Counted from the stretch's first letter, positions 28,354 to 37,078 are shown. The stretch is 64,000 bases of DNA from Pseudomonas sp. SLFW (GCF_009905615.1 NZ_JAAAKW010000001.1:620001-684000); one strand, 5' to 3'. Numbers and translations: made by a program. The notes: generated by a model not told the origin, from the sequence alone.

Positions 28354-29196
28354 TCAAGGGACCGGATAAGCTGTGACAATGTACGCAGGCATGTAGTTAT
28401 ATTCGGTAAATTTCACCACAACGACCACATTCTTCATTCCTACAGGCGTATCTGGAGCTGTGCGTGTTATTCCCCAGCCCACATCGTCAACGAACGCGAG
28501 TTTCAGTGTCAGTCGATTATTTTTAAGCAGTAACTTGGCTTTGGAATACGCAGAAATCTTATACCTGTGCGCCTGGAGGACCTTACTCACGGCCCACTCA
28601 GCCTTCTCCAGATTACTGAACGTGGACATCACCTCCGCTGTTCTCTTTCTTTTTAGCCTTTTCTGCAGCGCATTTATATCCTGCGCAACGTGAAGCTGCT
28701 TCGTGTGACCACCTGGGCCCTTGATTGGCGCATTTGGAAACCTCTCGCTCAAGACAATCGTCATTTTCCCCGCCCGCACAGAGGACACCCTGAACGCGTT
28801 ATAGAGCGAAGCCGTGGAGAGGGGCACAGCAAACTCCGTCGCCAAACCAACGAGTCGGGCAGTGGTCGGTGACGCGCCCATCCCCCCGGCCGCAGATGCA
28901 CCGATCTTGAAAGCATAGGAATCGGTGGCCCTTCCCGTGACGAATTGATGCATACCCGCCGATGCCTGATCTGAACCGTGCAGGCCTACAGCGACACAGC
29001 CTATTTTGGTAAAAAACGGCTCCGGCGCTTTGCAGAGCACTCCCGCTCCCGCCAGCTCGACGATGCCACCAACCAGTCGCAGGCTTCCAATTATTCGATT
29101 GGACCTGATTTCGGTTTCGGAGAGAGACTCATGTTCCAGAATGGCCGCCATTTGGGCATAACTCAGAACAACGCGGAATTCTTCCTGATCAGGCAT
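28354..29196 (-). CDS. Polymorphic toxin with C-terminal RNase A-like (CdiA-CT type) domain
   Basis: A 280-residue protein. Residues about 160-280 match the bacterial CdiA-CT RNase A-like domain. The domain opens with GGHTKQLHVAQDINALQKRL, has an STF...AEWAV segment near 191-204, then a DDVGWGI turn, and ends with VVVVVKFTEYN and IVTAYP. H169, R180, T275 and Y277 have the same spacing as the catalytic His, Arg, Thr and Tyr reported for the Yersinia kristensenii CdiA toxin. The N-terminal 160 residues are Gly/Ala-rich with hydrophobic helices and may serve for delivery or membrane passage. No signal peptide, Rhs, VgrG or CdiA carrier is fused to it. It is followed by its likely immunity gene. 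Confidence 0.72.
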   Translation of the reverse strand: MPDQEEFRVVLSYAQMAAILEHESLSETEIRSNRIIGSLRLVGGIVELAGAGVLCKAPEPFFTKIGCVAVGLHGSDQASAGMHQFVTGRATDSYAFKIGASAAGGMGASPTTARLVGLATEFAVPLSTASLYNAFRVSSVRAGKMTIVLSERFPNAPIKGPGGHTKQLHVAQDINALQKRLKRKRTAEVMSTFSNLEKAEWAVSKVLQAHRYKISAYSKAKLLLKNNRLTLKLAFVDDVGWGITRTAPDTPVGMKNVVVVVKFTEYNYMPAYIVTAYPVP

Positions 29197-29568
29197 AACG
29201 CTTCCCTTTAATTAACGCGCCTCTGAGTGAATAAGCAGAGTCGCGAGCGGTTGAACCCACGGGAAGCTAGCGAGGCGCATCTTTCATAACAAGCGAGAAC
29301 GTATTGCAGGTCAGCTTTTCATCCAATTCCTACCTACCTTCGCGATTACTCCTACATAAAGCCCTGGCATCCGTTGCTTTGAACGAACTGTGGGAGCGAA
29401 TTCATTCGCGAAAAGACTGAACAGACGAACAAGATATGTCGGCTGTACGAACCTTTCGCGAATGAATTCGCTCCCACAGGGGTTATTCACACGTCTGACT
29501 ATTTCGGGAGTCGCAGATAATTGAGGAAGCGCGGCGGCAAGCACTCCGTCGCAACCCTCTTCATCAAC
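29197..29568. other. Right end of the island with a REP pair
   Basis: 372 bp between the toxin gene and the SDR gene. It contains a REP doublet at 29388-29479 and otherwise nothing I recognise. Chromosomal-type codon use resumes with the SDR, so the island boundary probably lies here. No copy of the tRNA-Leu 3' end was seen. Confidence 0.5.
29388..29479. repeat. REP pair (BIME), GAATTCATTCGCGA type
   Basis: CTGTGGGAGCGAATTCATTC (29388 onward) and its inverted copy (29455-29479) enclose about 43 bp. It is nearly identical to the doublets at 62431 and 47476-47769. Confidence 0.88.
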
Positions 29569-30312
29569 TTAGAAATCCTGCGCAGTCGGCCGCAGCACAA
29601 TTTCGTTAATGTCCACATCCCCCGGCTGTTCAATCGCGAAGGCAATCGCCCGCGCCACGGATTCAGCGGGAATCGCCATTTTGTAGAACTCGTTCACGAC
29701 GTCAGCGCTTGGCTGGTGGCCGCTGCCCAGTTTCAACTCGGAATCCACGGCACCCGGTTCGATGGTGGTGGTGCGGATCTTGCCGCCGACTTCGTGGCGC
29801 AGGCCATCGGAGATGGCGCGGACAGCGTATTTGGTGCCGCTGTAGACCGAGCCGCCCGGGCTGAACACTTTGATACCCGCGACAGACGAGATGTTGATGA
29901 AGTGGCCAAAGCCTTGAGCTTCGAACTTGGGCAGCGCCGCGGCGATGCCGTAGAGGACGCCTTTGACGTTGATGTCGATCATGCGGTCCCATTCGTCAAC
30001 GCGCAGTTCCGAGATGGGAGCGATGGCCATGAAGCCTGCGTTGTTGACGATGACGTCGATTTTGCCGAAATCCTGAACCGCGTGGGCGACGAGGGCTTCG
30101 AGGTCTTGGCGACGGGTGACGTCGACGGTGTAGGCCGATGCCTCGCCGCCTGCGGCTTTGATCTCTTGGACGATGACGTCCATCCGTTCCTGGCGACGCG
30201 CGCCCAGAACGACTTTGGCGCCGAGTTTGGCCAGGTGGCGGGCGGTGGATTCGCCCAGCCCGCTGCTTGCGCCGGTGATGACGACGACTTTGCCTTGGAT
30301 GCCATTGCTCAT
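29569..30312 (-). CDS. Short-chain dehydrogenase/reductase (classical SDR)
   Basis: A 247-residue NAD(P)-dependent oxidoreductase. It has TGASSGLGE (cofactor loop), NNAG, the catalytic Ser in NISSVAG and YSGTK (Tyr-x3-Lys). The ARRQERM segment after the second beta strand favours NADPH. It is divergent from a LysR gene across 134 bp, which probably regulates it. Substrate is unknown. Confidence 0.92.
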   Translation of the reverse strand: MSNGIQGKVVVITGASSGLGESTARHLAKLGAKVVLGARRQERMDVIVQEIKAAGGEASAYTVDVTRRQDLEALVAHAVQDFGKIDVIVNNAGFMAIAPISELRVDEWDRMIDINVKGVLYGIAAALPKFEAQGFGHFINISSVAGIKVFSPGGSVYSGTKYAVRAISDGLRHEVGGKIRTTTIEPGAVDSELKLGSGHQPSADVVNEFYKMAIPAESVARAIAFAIEQPGDVDINEIVLRPTAQDF

Positions 30313-30446
30313 AACGTTTCTCCTGCACTTGCTGTGGGTTGGTAGTGATTGAGGGCAAGTTTGCAGTGGCTTTCCAATTCATAAAATGGAAGAGTTTGGC
30401 TTTGAGAATTCCACTATCTGGAACGCTCTTTTGAAAGGGTCGACCA

Positions 30447-31358
30447 ATGCTCAATCGCATGGAAATGCTTCGCGTCTTTCTGGTGGCCGTTGAATCGCCG
30501 ACTTTTCGGGAAGCGGCGCAGCGGCTGGGCACGTCGCCGCAGAAGGTCACTCGGGCGGTGAAAGAGTTGGAGCGGATGTTCGCCGAGCCCCTGTTTCACC
30601 GCAGCACGCGGCAAGCCCATGTCACGGCATTCGGCGCCCAGATCGCGCAGCAAGCGCGGGAGACACTGACTCAGTTCGACAACCTGTTCGTCTCTCACTC
30701 GAAAGCAGAGCAAACCACCGTCACCGGGAGGGTCGGCATTACCGCGCCCCATGCCGTCGGCAAGCTGTACCTGCCGGGCTTTCTCAAACCGTTGATGCAG
30801 GAAAATCCGGGATTGCAGATCGACCTGAGCCTGGACGACGAGTTGACCGATGCGGTGGCCGCGCAGATCGATATTGGCATTCGAGTGGGGACCGTCAAAG
30901 ACCGACGCTACATTGCCCGCTCAGTAGGCGAAGTACCGTTGAAGGTCGTGGCTGCACCGACGCTGATCGCCGAAACCGGCGCGCCTTCCAGCCTCGAAGC
31001 ACTGAAATCCATGCCGCTGTCCATGTTGATTGATCGTAAGAACGGCAGGCCCTGGCCGTGGTTTTTTGCCTCCGGGCAAACCTATCTGGCGCCCTCTCCC
31101 GCGTTCAGCTGCGACGATCCGGAAACTGAGTTGGAATTTGTTCTCGCAGGCCTGGCGTATGCGCAGATGCCGCATTACCTCGCCGAGCCATGGCTGGCTG
31201 AGGGACGGCTGGTAGAAGTGCTGAGTGAAATTGCGCCGCCGCCGATTGATCTGATGATTTACCGGACTCAGTCAGGGCCCGTTCCTCCGCGTGTCAGATG
31301 GGTTTACGACCATCTGATGAAATGCCTTTCCGATCCCGCAATGTTTCCCCAAGGATGA
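30447..31358 (+). CDS. LysR-family regulator
   Basis: A 303-residue LysR regulator. It has the N-terminal HTH (MLNRMEMLRVFLVAVESPTFREAAQRLGTSPQKVTRAVKELE) and an effector-binding domain with RVGITAPHAVGKLYLPGFL. The group resembles the CrgA/DsdC-like regulators that often control a divergent oxidoreductase. The divergent SDR gene is the likely target. Confidence 0.92.
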   Translation: MLNRMEMLRVFLVAVESPTFREAAQRLGTSPQKVTRAVKELERMFAEPLFHRSTRQAHVTAFGAQIAQQARETLTQFDNLFVSHSKAEQTTVTGRVGITAPHAVGKLYLPGFLKPLMQENPGLQIDLSLDDELTDAVAAQIDIGIRVGTVKDRRYIARSVGEVPLKVVAAPTLIAETGAPSSLEALKSMPLSMLIDRKNGRPWPWFFASGQTYLAPSPAFSCDDPETELEFVLAGLAYAQMPHYLAEPWLAEGRLVEVLSEIAPPPIDLMIYRTQSGPVPPRVRWVYDHLMKCLSDPAMFPQG

Positions 31359-31541
31359 AGCTGGGCGGGCGACAACGCTGATCCGTAGGCCATCAGAACA
31401 CTTAGCTGCGATGGCCCTTCGACCGGTCCGTTCCCTGCGCCATTTCTCCACAAATCCCCAGTTCTCAACTAGCCTTACCAGTGACTGATCCAAAGCGAAT
31501 TGGCCGTACGCTCAACCCTCGCTGATCGGATAAAAATAACA

Positions 31542-32204
31542 ATGAAAGATCCCTATGCATTCGGGTTTTACTGCGCGTTGTTTGCGCTGGCAGCGATGAC
31601 CGGCGCTGTCTTCTACGAGTCCTATACCGGGGCCGGTGTGTCCGGATCGGCCCGCGCCTATGACGTCATCAACTCCTGTTCCGCGCTGGTGCAAGCGCTG
31701 GCCGCCATCGGCCTGGTGGGCCTGGCGTTCAAGGCCTATCGGGCGTGGAAAAACGAGATCATCCACAATAAGGCCCTGGGGATCATCTGGGACGCGAACG
31801 TGGCGTTTCGTGAGATTGAGCTGAGTTTCAACGAGTGGTTCTTCGGACCAAATGCGGTGGACAAGGCCAACAGCGAAGGCTCGCGGATCACGTCGCTGTT
31901 AGCCGCGAGTCCGTTCGGCGCCAGCCTGCGCAGCTTCAAGAAGCAGTGCATTCTCATCGACAAGGTGGTGATCAAGGACAACTGGCAATGGGTCAATCAT
32001 GCGACGGAGCTGGACATGCTGGCGCGGGTGTTGAGCATGGATGCTTTTCGCCCGACCACCCGCACCAAGGAGGCCGCGAATATCATCGATTTCCTGTACT
32101 CGCGTGAAGGCGAAGCGTTGAAGCGCACCCAGGCAGAATGGGAAATGTTGATGAAGGTCATCGAAAAAGACCTTGCTGCACTGGAGGCCGAGTTCAGCGA
32201 ATGA
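31542..32204 (+). CDS. Hypothetical membrane protein
   Basis: A 220-residue protein with two predicted transmembrane helices near the N-terminus (about residues 5-22 FYCALFALAAMTGAVFY and 41-62 SALVQALAAIGLVGLAFKAY). A soluble, probably helical C-terminal domain follows, rich in charged residues. I recognise no family. The start is ATG 31542 rather than the upstream TTG; the ribosome-binding site is weak. Alone between the LysR gene and the DedA gene. Confidence 0.65.
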   Translation: MKDPYAFGFYCALFALAAMTGAVFYESYTGAGVSGSARAYDVINSCSALVQALAAIGLVGLAFKAYRAWKNEIIHNKALGIIWDANVAFREIELSFNEWFFGPNAVDKANSEGSRITSLLAASPFGASLRSFKKQCILIDKVVIKDNWQWVNHATELDMLARVLSMDAFRPTTRTKEAANIIDFLYSREGEALKRTQAEWEMLMKVIEKDLAALEAEFSE

Positions 32205-32320
32205 CCCCCACCGTTCGCCTGCAAAGATGATAGAACTGTTGGCCTCTCGCCTGGGTCGAACAGCATGCCTTCCGCCGGATGCTCCTGCGGCAAGTTTTTG
32301 TATTGGGGCTGCTGCTTCCT

Positions 32321-32911
32321 ATGTTCGAACACATCGACATCAATTATCTGCTGGTCAACTACGGCTATTGGGCAGTGTTTATCGGCTGTCTGCTGGAAGG
32401 CGAAACCATCCTGATTCTCGGCGGGCTCGCGGCGCATCAGACGTCGCTGCGACTGCTCGATGTGATCGCTTTCGCCACGCTGGGGGGCATGTTGGGCGAC
32501 CAGATTCTGTTCTGGACCGGGCGATATTTCGGGCCCCGAATTTTGCCCAAGCTGCATCGACAGCAAGCAACCATCGACCGTGTGTCAGGGCTGATCGAGC
32601 GCTACCCCACGGCGTCGATCTTCTCGGTGCGCTTTCTCTACGGCATGCGCCTGGTGGGACCGCTGGTGATTGGTGCAAGCCGCCTGTCACCGATCCGCTT
32701 TTCGCTGGTCAACCTGCTCGGCGCGGCGGTCTGGGCGACACTGTTCGTGATGGGCGGATACTGGGCGGGCGAAGCGCTGGAGAACCTGCTTGGCAACCTG
32801 AAGCCCTATCGCCTGCCGATCTTCGCAGGCATTGTCGTGCTAGCGGCTGGCGTGGCGTGGTATCGGCATCATCGGGCAAAGGTTCGCGTGGGGCGGTCAT
32901 CACCGAAGTGA
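32321..32911 (+). CDS. DedA-family inner-membrane protein
   Basis: A 196-residue membrane protein. DedA features are the GYWAVFIGCLLEGETILILGG segment, the glycine-rich GGMLGDQILFWTGRYFG and the FSVRFLYGMRLVGPLVIGASR motif. The family flips polyprenyl phosphate or phosphatidylethanolamine and supports envelope homeostasis. Start is at the MFEHIDINYLL methionine; a second ATG 14 codons upstream is possible. Confidence 0.9.
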   Translation: MFEHIDINYLLVNYGYWAVFIGCLLEGETILILGGLAAHQTSLRLLDVIAFATLGGMLGDQILFWTGRYFGPRILPKLHRQQATIDRVSGLIERYPTASIFSVRFLYGMRLVGPLVIGASRLSPIRFSLVNLLGAAVWATLFVMGGYWAGEALENLLGNLKPYRLPIFAGIVVLAAGVAWYRHHRAKVRVGRSSPK

Positions 32912-32917
32912 TGACCA

Positions 32918-33229
32918 TCACACTCGGGAGGCTGCCGTAACTGCGCCTGCGACTTTCGCGTGGAGTTCAACTCCCAGCGCATGCATGACCCTGACGACAG
33001 TATCGAAACGTGGCTTGGCACCGGGTGCCAGCGCTTTATACAAGCTCGCACGCCCCAAACCAGACGCCTCTGCGATATGAGACATGCCCCGAGCCTTGGC
33101 GACGTAACCCACCGCTCTGACGAACTCATCGCAGTCTCCGTCCGACAGTACCTGAGTCAGGTATTCGCTGATGGCCTCATCAGAGTCCAGAAACGAAGCG
33201 ACGTCGAACGGGATCAATTCATTACTCAT
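32918..33229 (-). CDS. Orphan addiction-module antidote (HI1420-type HTH protein)
   Basis: A 103-residue DNA-binding protein. The pattern FDVASFLDSDEAISEYL, AKARGMSHIAEASGLGRASLYKALAPGA and DTVVRVMHALGVELHA is typical of the probable antidotes paired with HigB/RelE-type (Gp49) toxins. The toxin gene normally lies just upstream, but the 150 bp between this gene and pheC hold no toxin reading frame. It is therefore an orphan antitoxin or a repurposed regulator. Confidence 0.82.
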   Translation of the reverse strand: MSNELIPFDVASFLDSDEAISEYLTQVLSDGDCDEFVRAVGYVAKARGMSHIAEASGLGRASLYKALAPGAKPRFDTVVRVMHALGVELHAKVAGAVTAASRV

Positions 33230-33380
33230 GTTCTAGCCCCTTTCCGAACGAAGACAAAGCGCAATCCTGCCGGCGACGCGCTGTGCGCAAGCACTGCATA
33301 TCTATTGCCTCACCACTTTCCTCGAACGCTATCGGTCTCTATAACGTCAGCGAGGCCAGTCATAACCAAGGGACATCACA

Positions 33381-34166
33381 ATGAACAAACGCACCACCGC
33401 CACACTGCTAATCACCCTGCTCACCGCCGCTCAGGCCCACGCCGCCGAGCAGGCATCGCATCTGGACGCGATTCAGCAGAAAGGCGAGCTGGCGGTCTGC
33501 ACCACTGGGGATTACAAGCCTTACACGTTTCTCAACGCCGACGGGCAATACGAAGGCATCGACATCGAATTGGTCCAGTCGCTCGCGCAAAGTCTGGGCG
33601 TGAAGGTGCAGTGGGTGCCGACGACCTGGAAAACGCTGATGACGGACTTCACAGCAGGCAAGTGCGACGTGGCAGTAGGCGGCATTTCGGTGACGCTGGA
33701 GCGGCAGAAGAAGGCGTTTTTCAGCGACACGCTGGACGTGGATGGCAAGGTGCCGCTGGTACGTTGCGAGGACGAGGCGAAGTACCAGACGCTCGATCAG
33801 ATCAATCAACCCCACGTACGTTTGATCGAGCCTCAAGGCGGGACCAACGAGGCGTTCGCCCACGCGTTTTTGCCCAAGGCCGCGCTGGCGTTCCACGATA
33901 ACAAGACCATCTTCCAGCAGTTGCTCGACGGCAAGGCCGACGTGATGATCACCGACGCGTCCGAGGCGCTGTACCAGCAGAAGCGCCTGCCGGGGCTGTG
34001 CACGGTCAATCCGTCGCGCTATATGCAATACGGCGAGAAAGCGTATCTGTTGCCACGAGATGACGTCAGTTGGAAAGCCTACGTCGATCAGTGGCTGCAT
34101 CTGACCAAGGCGACCGGCACCTACCAGAACGTCGTGGCGCAATGGCTGGCGGTGCCTGCGCCATAG
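33381..34166 (+). CDS. pheC: Periplasmic cyclohexadienyl dehydratase PheC-like protein
   Basis: A 261-residue protein with a Sec signal peptide (cleavage near AQAHA-AEQ) and a solute-binding-protein fold. The sequence CTTGDYKPYTFLNADGQYEGIDIELVQ, the GGISVTLERQKKAFFS segment, GGTNEAFA and EKAYLLPRDD follow Pseudomonas aeruginosa PheC, which dehydrates prephenate and arogenate in the periplasm. A role as an amino-acid ABC binding protein is the alternative, but no ABC genes are adjacent. Confidence 0.72.
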   Translation: MNKRTTATLLITLLTAAQAHAAEQASHLDAIQQKGELAVCTTGDYKPYTFLNADGQYEGIDIELVQSLAQSLGVKVQWVPTTWKTLMTDFTAGKCDVAVGGISVTLERQKKAFFSDTLDVDGKVPLVRCEDEAKYQTLDQINQPHVRLIEPQGGTNEAFAHAFLPKAALAFHDNKTIFQQLLDGKADVMITDASEALYQQKRLPGLCTVNPSRYMQYGEKAYLLPRDDVSWKAYVDQWLHLTKATGTYQNVVAQWLAVPAP

Positions 34167-34217
34167 GCGCCAAAGACGCACACTTTCCAATTGCTCACCC
34201 TCTAGCGATTCAGCATC

Positions 34218-35249
34218 ATGCCGGAACCCATTTCGGCGAAGGACCCAGCCGCATTCATGAAGCCCAGCAAGAGCATTACCCGCGCGTTTTGCGTCGAGTT
34301 GCAGCAGGAGCTGTCCATCGTGGCGGCGCGACGCGAGTATTTTTCTCAGGAACCGCCGCGGGCGCGCTTCAATTTCCTGTGCTCGTCCGAAGCCTGCCGC
34401 GCACAGGGCGTGAAGATCACCGGGGTGCGGTATGACGTGAAACCCCAAGAAAATCCTACGTTCGTCGCCGCGCATTTCAGGGCCAATCCCAACTACGAGC
34501 ATCACGTCGATTGCGAATGGGTGGACGAGGCCGATACCGGCGACGATAAACCCGAGGCCTCCGAAACGGAGTCGGAAACGGCCCTGCGCAAGGTCAAGCG
34601 TAAGCTGGACGACTACATCGATGTGTTCGATCCCGCACTCAAGGAGCGGGCAAAGTCTGAGGCCGTGTCTGCCAAGCCTGACAAGGTTATTGAAGAAAAG
34701 CCTGCTGATCTCACCCCAGTGTCTGACACGCCGAAAAGCAAACCGCCGACCGAAACCCGCACCAACAATCTGGAGCGTCTGGTGGACAGTTTCCGCCAGG
34801 CTCAGGCGCAGCTCACTAAAGAAGAGTTCGCTTTGCTGACCCTGCGTATCCCAGGTCAGGGCGAGGTATCGCTGCGCTCGTATTTCCGTCACATCAAGTT
34901 CGCACAACTGGGCGACGAGCGACGGGTGTTGTATGGGGGCGGCCTGGTTGAGCGCTACGGGACAGGGTTCAAGTTCAAATTCTTTGACCGGCTACAGGGC
35001 AAGCTCGTCACGCTATACGTGTCGCCTGCGCAGATGCAGGCGTATCGATCCAGCCGTTACATCAGCGAGTTGCTGAGCCATGCTGAGGAGGTGCGATTCT
35101 TCACGGTATTCGCGTTGGGCACGCTGGCTGCCAGCCCTTCTGGCAAAAGCGTCAGCGTGGAGATCGACGACTTGCGGCACCTTGCGATCGTGTTGGGTCC
35201 TGCGAAAGCGGCCAATGGCGACGAGCGCACGCCTCCCGCACCGGCATGA
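34218..35249 (+). CDS. Protein of unknown function with possible Cys/His zinc site
   Basis: A 343-residue protein with no recognised family. Residues 50-100 contain C55, C60, H86, H95-H96 and C99 in the pattern C-x4-C ... HFR ... HHVDC, which could bind zinc and loosely recalls the zinc segment at the start of CoiA-like proteins. Residues 105-190 are low-complexity, acidic and lysine/proline-rich, probably a disordered linker. The C-terminal about 150 residues look like a compact beta-rich domain (LRIPGQGEVSLRSYFRHI). No signal peptide, so cytoplasmic. It is 51 bp after pheC on the same strand. Confidence 0.6.
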   Translation: MPEPISAKDPAAFMKPSKSITRAFCVELQQELSIVAARREYFSQEPPRARFNFLCSSEACRAQGVKITGVRYDVKPQENPTFVAAHFRANPNYEHHVDCEWVDEADTGDDKPEASETESETALRKVKRKLDDYIDVFDPALKERAKSEAVSAKPDKVIEEKPADLTPVSDTPKSKPPTETRTNNLERLVDSFRQAQAQLTKEEFALLTLRIPGQGEVSLRSYFRHIKFAQLGDERRVLYGGGLVERYGTGFKFKFFDRLQGKLVTLYVSPAQMQAYRSSRYISELLSHAEEVRFFTVFALGTLAASPSGKSVSVEIDDLRHLAIVLGPAKAANGDERTPPAPA

Positions 35250-35267
35250 CGTGTCGGCGCTCGCAGA

Positions 35268-35891
35268 TCAGGCGGCGCCGCGGGTGCTGATGTAATTCAG
35301 GAACGCATCCAGGTCAGAACCGGACAGCATCCGGGCGACGGACTTCACTTCCTCCATCGGCCAATCCCACCACGCGGCCTGCAAAAGTTGGTCACGAACG
35401 CCTTCTTCAAAACGCCAACGGATGAACTTGCATGGGTTGCCCCCGACCACCGCGAAGGGCGGCACGTCGCGCGTAACCACCGCGCCAGCTGCGACGATGG
35501 CGCCGTGACCAATGGTGACGCCCGAGAGAATGGTCGCCCCCGCGCAGATCCAGCAGTCACTGCCGATGACCACGTCGCCTTTGCTGGGCGCGTAATCCTT
35601 GATGTCTTCCAGACCGCTCATCATGGCCGGGAATGGATAGGTGGTCAGCCAATCGGTGCGATGCTCGCCGCCCAGGAGAATCTTCACCCCCGCCGCAATC
35701 GAGCTGTACGAGCCAATGCGCAGGATCGTGTCGTCACCGAACTCGAACACTTCCGGAATACCGTACGTTCCCGTGCCCACCACGTACTTCGGGTAATGCA
35801 GTCGGATTTTTTCAGCGGCACGTTCGAGTTTGTCCAGGCTGCGCAGGTGCTTCCTGGTTTTACGGGTCTTGAGCAGTTCGAGGAATTTCAT
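35268..35891 (-). CDS. CatB-like (xenobiotic acetyltransferase type) hexapeptide O-acetyltransferase
   Basis: A 207-residue left-handed beta-helix acetyltransferase. Hexapeptide repeats are visible (VVIGSDCWICAGATILSGVTIGHGAIVAAGAVV in pattern), followed by the VVGGNPCKFIRWRF segment common in the CatB/XAT group. The start is at MKFLELLKTRK. It is next to, and probably in an operon with, the glycosyltransferase gene upstream, so it may acetylate a surface sugar instead of an antibiotic. Confidence 0.85.
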   Translation of the reverse strand: MKFLELLKTRKTRKHLRSLDKLERAAEKIRLHYPKYVVGTGTYGIPEVFEFGDDTILRIGSYSSIAAGVKILLGGEHRTDWLTTYPFPAMMSGLEDIKDYAPSKGDVVIGSDCWICAGATILSGVTIGHGAIVAAGAVVTRDVPPFAVVGGNPCKFIRWRFEEGVRDQLLQAAWWDWPMEEVKSVARMLSGSDLDAFLNYISTRGAA

Positions 35892-35930
35892 GCGGGGTCC
35901 GTGAACGAGAGCAGGCACGCGGGAAAGGGA

Positions 35931-36833
35931 TCAGCTGCTCTGGCGGTGCAGCAACAGGCGCTTGAAGCGGCGAAAAGTGGTCTTGTTGAATTGCCGGAAG
36001 GGAATTGAGCGCAACAGGGTCCACGCGTACTTCTTGTCGCTGACCACTGCATATTTCAACGCCTTGTTGATGATCGCGGTCAGGCCCCGGTTGTAAGCGG
36101 GGTGAGTGCGATACGGAGCAATGGTGCGCATGTCGGCGTCAAGCAGCACCTTGTAGCGGCGCGACAGGTTATTAGGGTGACGACGATAGCGCGTGACACT
36201 GACCGGCAGCACATGAACTTCATAGCCCTTGCTGGCGATTCTGAGGGTCATCTGGAAATCCTGGACCCGAATCTCGGGGTCATAGAAATCCACGGCCTGG
36301 AGGGCGTCCATGCGGTACAGCGACACGGGGGCGCCCACCACGACCGCGTCGCCAAGGATTTCATCGAAGCTGAGTTTCTTGATGCCCGACAGCTTTTGCG
36401 TCTTGGTGTCGTTGCCGTCCGAATCCATGTAGATGATCAGCGCGCCCACACAACCGACTTCCGGGTGCTGATTCAAGTAGTCGGCGCGCAACCGCACAGA
36501 CGACGGCAACATGATGTCATCGAGGTCCGGCGTGCACACGTATTCGCCACGGGCGTGGCTGAGGCCGTGATTCAAAGCAGCGCTGACGCCCTGATTGGCC
36601 TGAGAGTAAAGCTGGAAATCATATCGGGCTTGCAGCGCCTGCAACATGGCAACGCTGTTATCGCTCGAACCGTCATCGACGATGATGACTTCGAAGTTCT
36701 GATAATCCTGAGCGAAGATGCTGGCGATGGCGGCGTCCAGATACTTTTCTGCGTTGTAGCAGGGCGCAATGATCGATACCAGGGGCATCGAGTCATTCTT
36801 GGGCCGGATTTCTGGAGTGATTTGGTCAGTCAT
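35931..36833 (-). CDS. Family 2 glycosyltransferase
   Basis: A 300-residue GT-A fold glycosyltransferase. The N-terminal part has PLVSIIAPCYNAEKYLDAAIASI and VIIVDDGSSDNS, and CTPDLDDIMLP provides the DxD-type metal site. It has no clear TM segment. It probably adds a sugar to lipopolysaccharide or an exopolysaccharide together with the adjacent acetyltransferase. The start at 36833 gives MTDQITPEIRPK; the longer frame extends into low-quality sequence. Confidence 0.88.
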   Translation of the reverse strand: MTDQITPEIRPKNDSMPLVSIIAPCYNAEKYLDAAIASIFAQDYQNFEVIIVDDGSSDNSVAMLQALQARYDFQLYSQANQGVSAALNHGLSHARGEYVCTPDLDDIMLPSSVRLRADYLNQHPEVGCVGALIIYMDSDGNDTKTQKLSGIKKLSFDEILGDAVVVGAPVSLYRMDALQAVDFYDPEIRVQDFQMTLRIASKGYEVHVLPVSVTRYRRHPNNLSRRYKVLLDADMRTIAPYRTHPAYNRGLTAIINKALKYAVVSDKKYAWTLLRSIPFRQFNKTTFRRFKRLLLHRQSS

Positions 36834-37023
36834 AAGTCTGTTTGTTGTGTCTCTACGACTGGATCGAAGGCATTTCGCTACGATCCTTGTACAAAACAGA
36901 CACATGATGCGGCAAAGCGAAGGCTTTTGTCATGGCTGAATAGCCTCTGCCTACGCAAAAAATCGGATTGATCCTACCTTAGTCGGTAATGAATCCCTGA
37001 CAGCTGCCTTTGATCGCCCAATA

Positions 37024-37060
37024 AAAAACCCCGTGGTTCTCGCGAAGCACGGGGTCTTTC
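37024..37060 (-). terminator. Terminator of the cyo operon
   Basis: Stem CCCCGTG / CACGGGG (37029-37054), followed on the minus strand by TTTTTT. Located just downstream of cyoE. Confidence 0.88.
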
Positions 37061-37078
37061 ATAACTGCGGTCGGGCGG

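Noticed and set aside
33230..33380. Search for a HigB/RelE toxin frame next to the orphan antidote
   Set aside because: Short frames exist but none has the toxin core or a plausible length.
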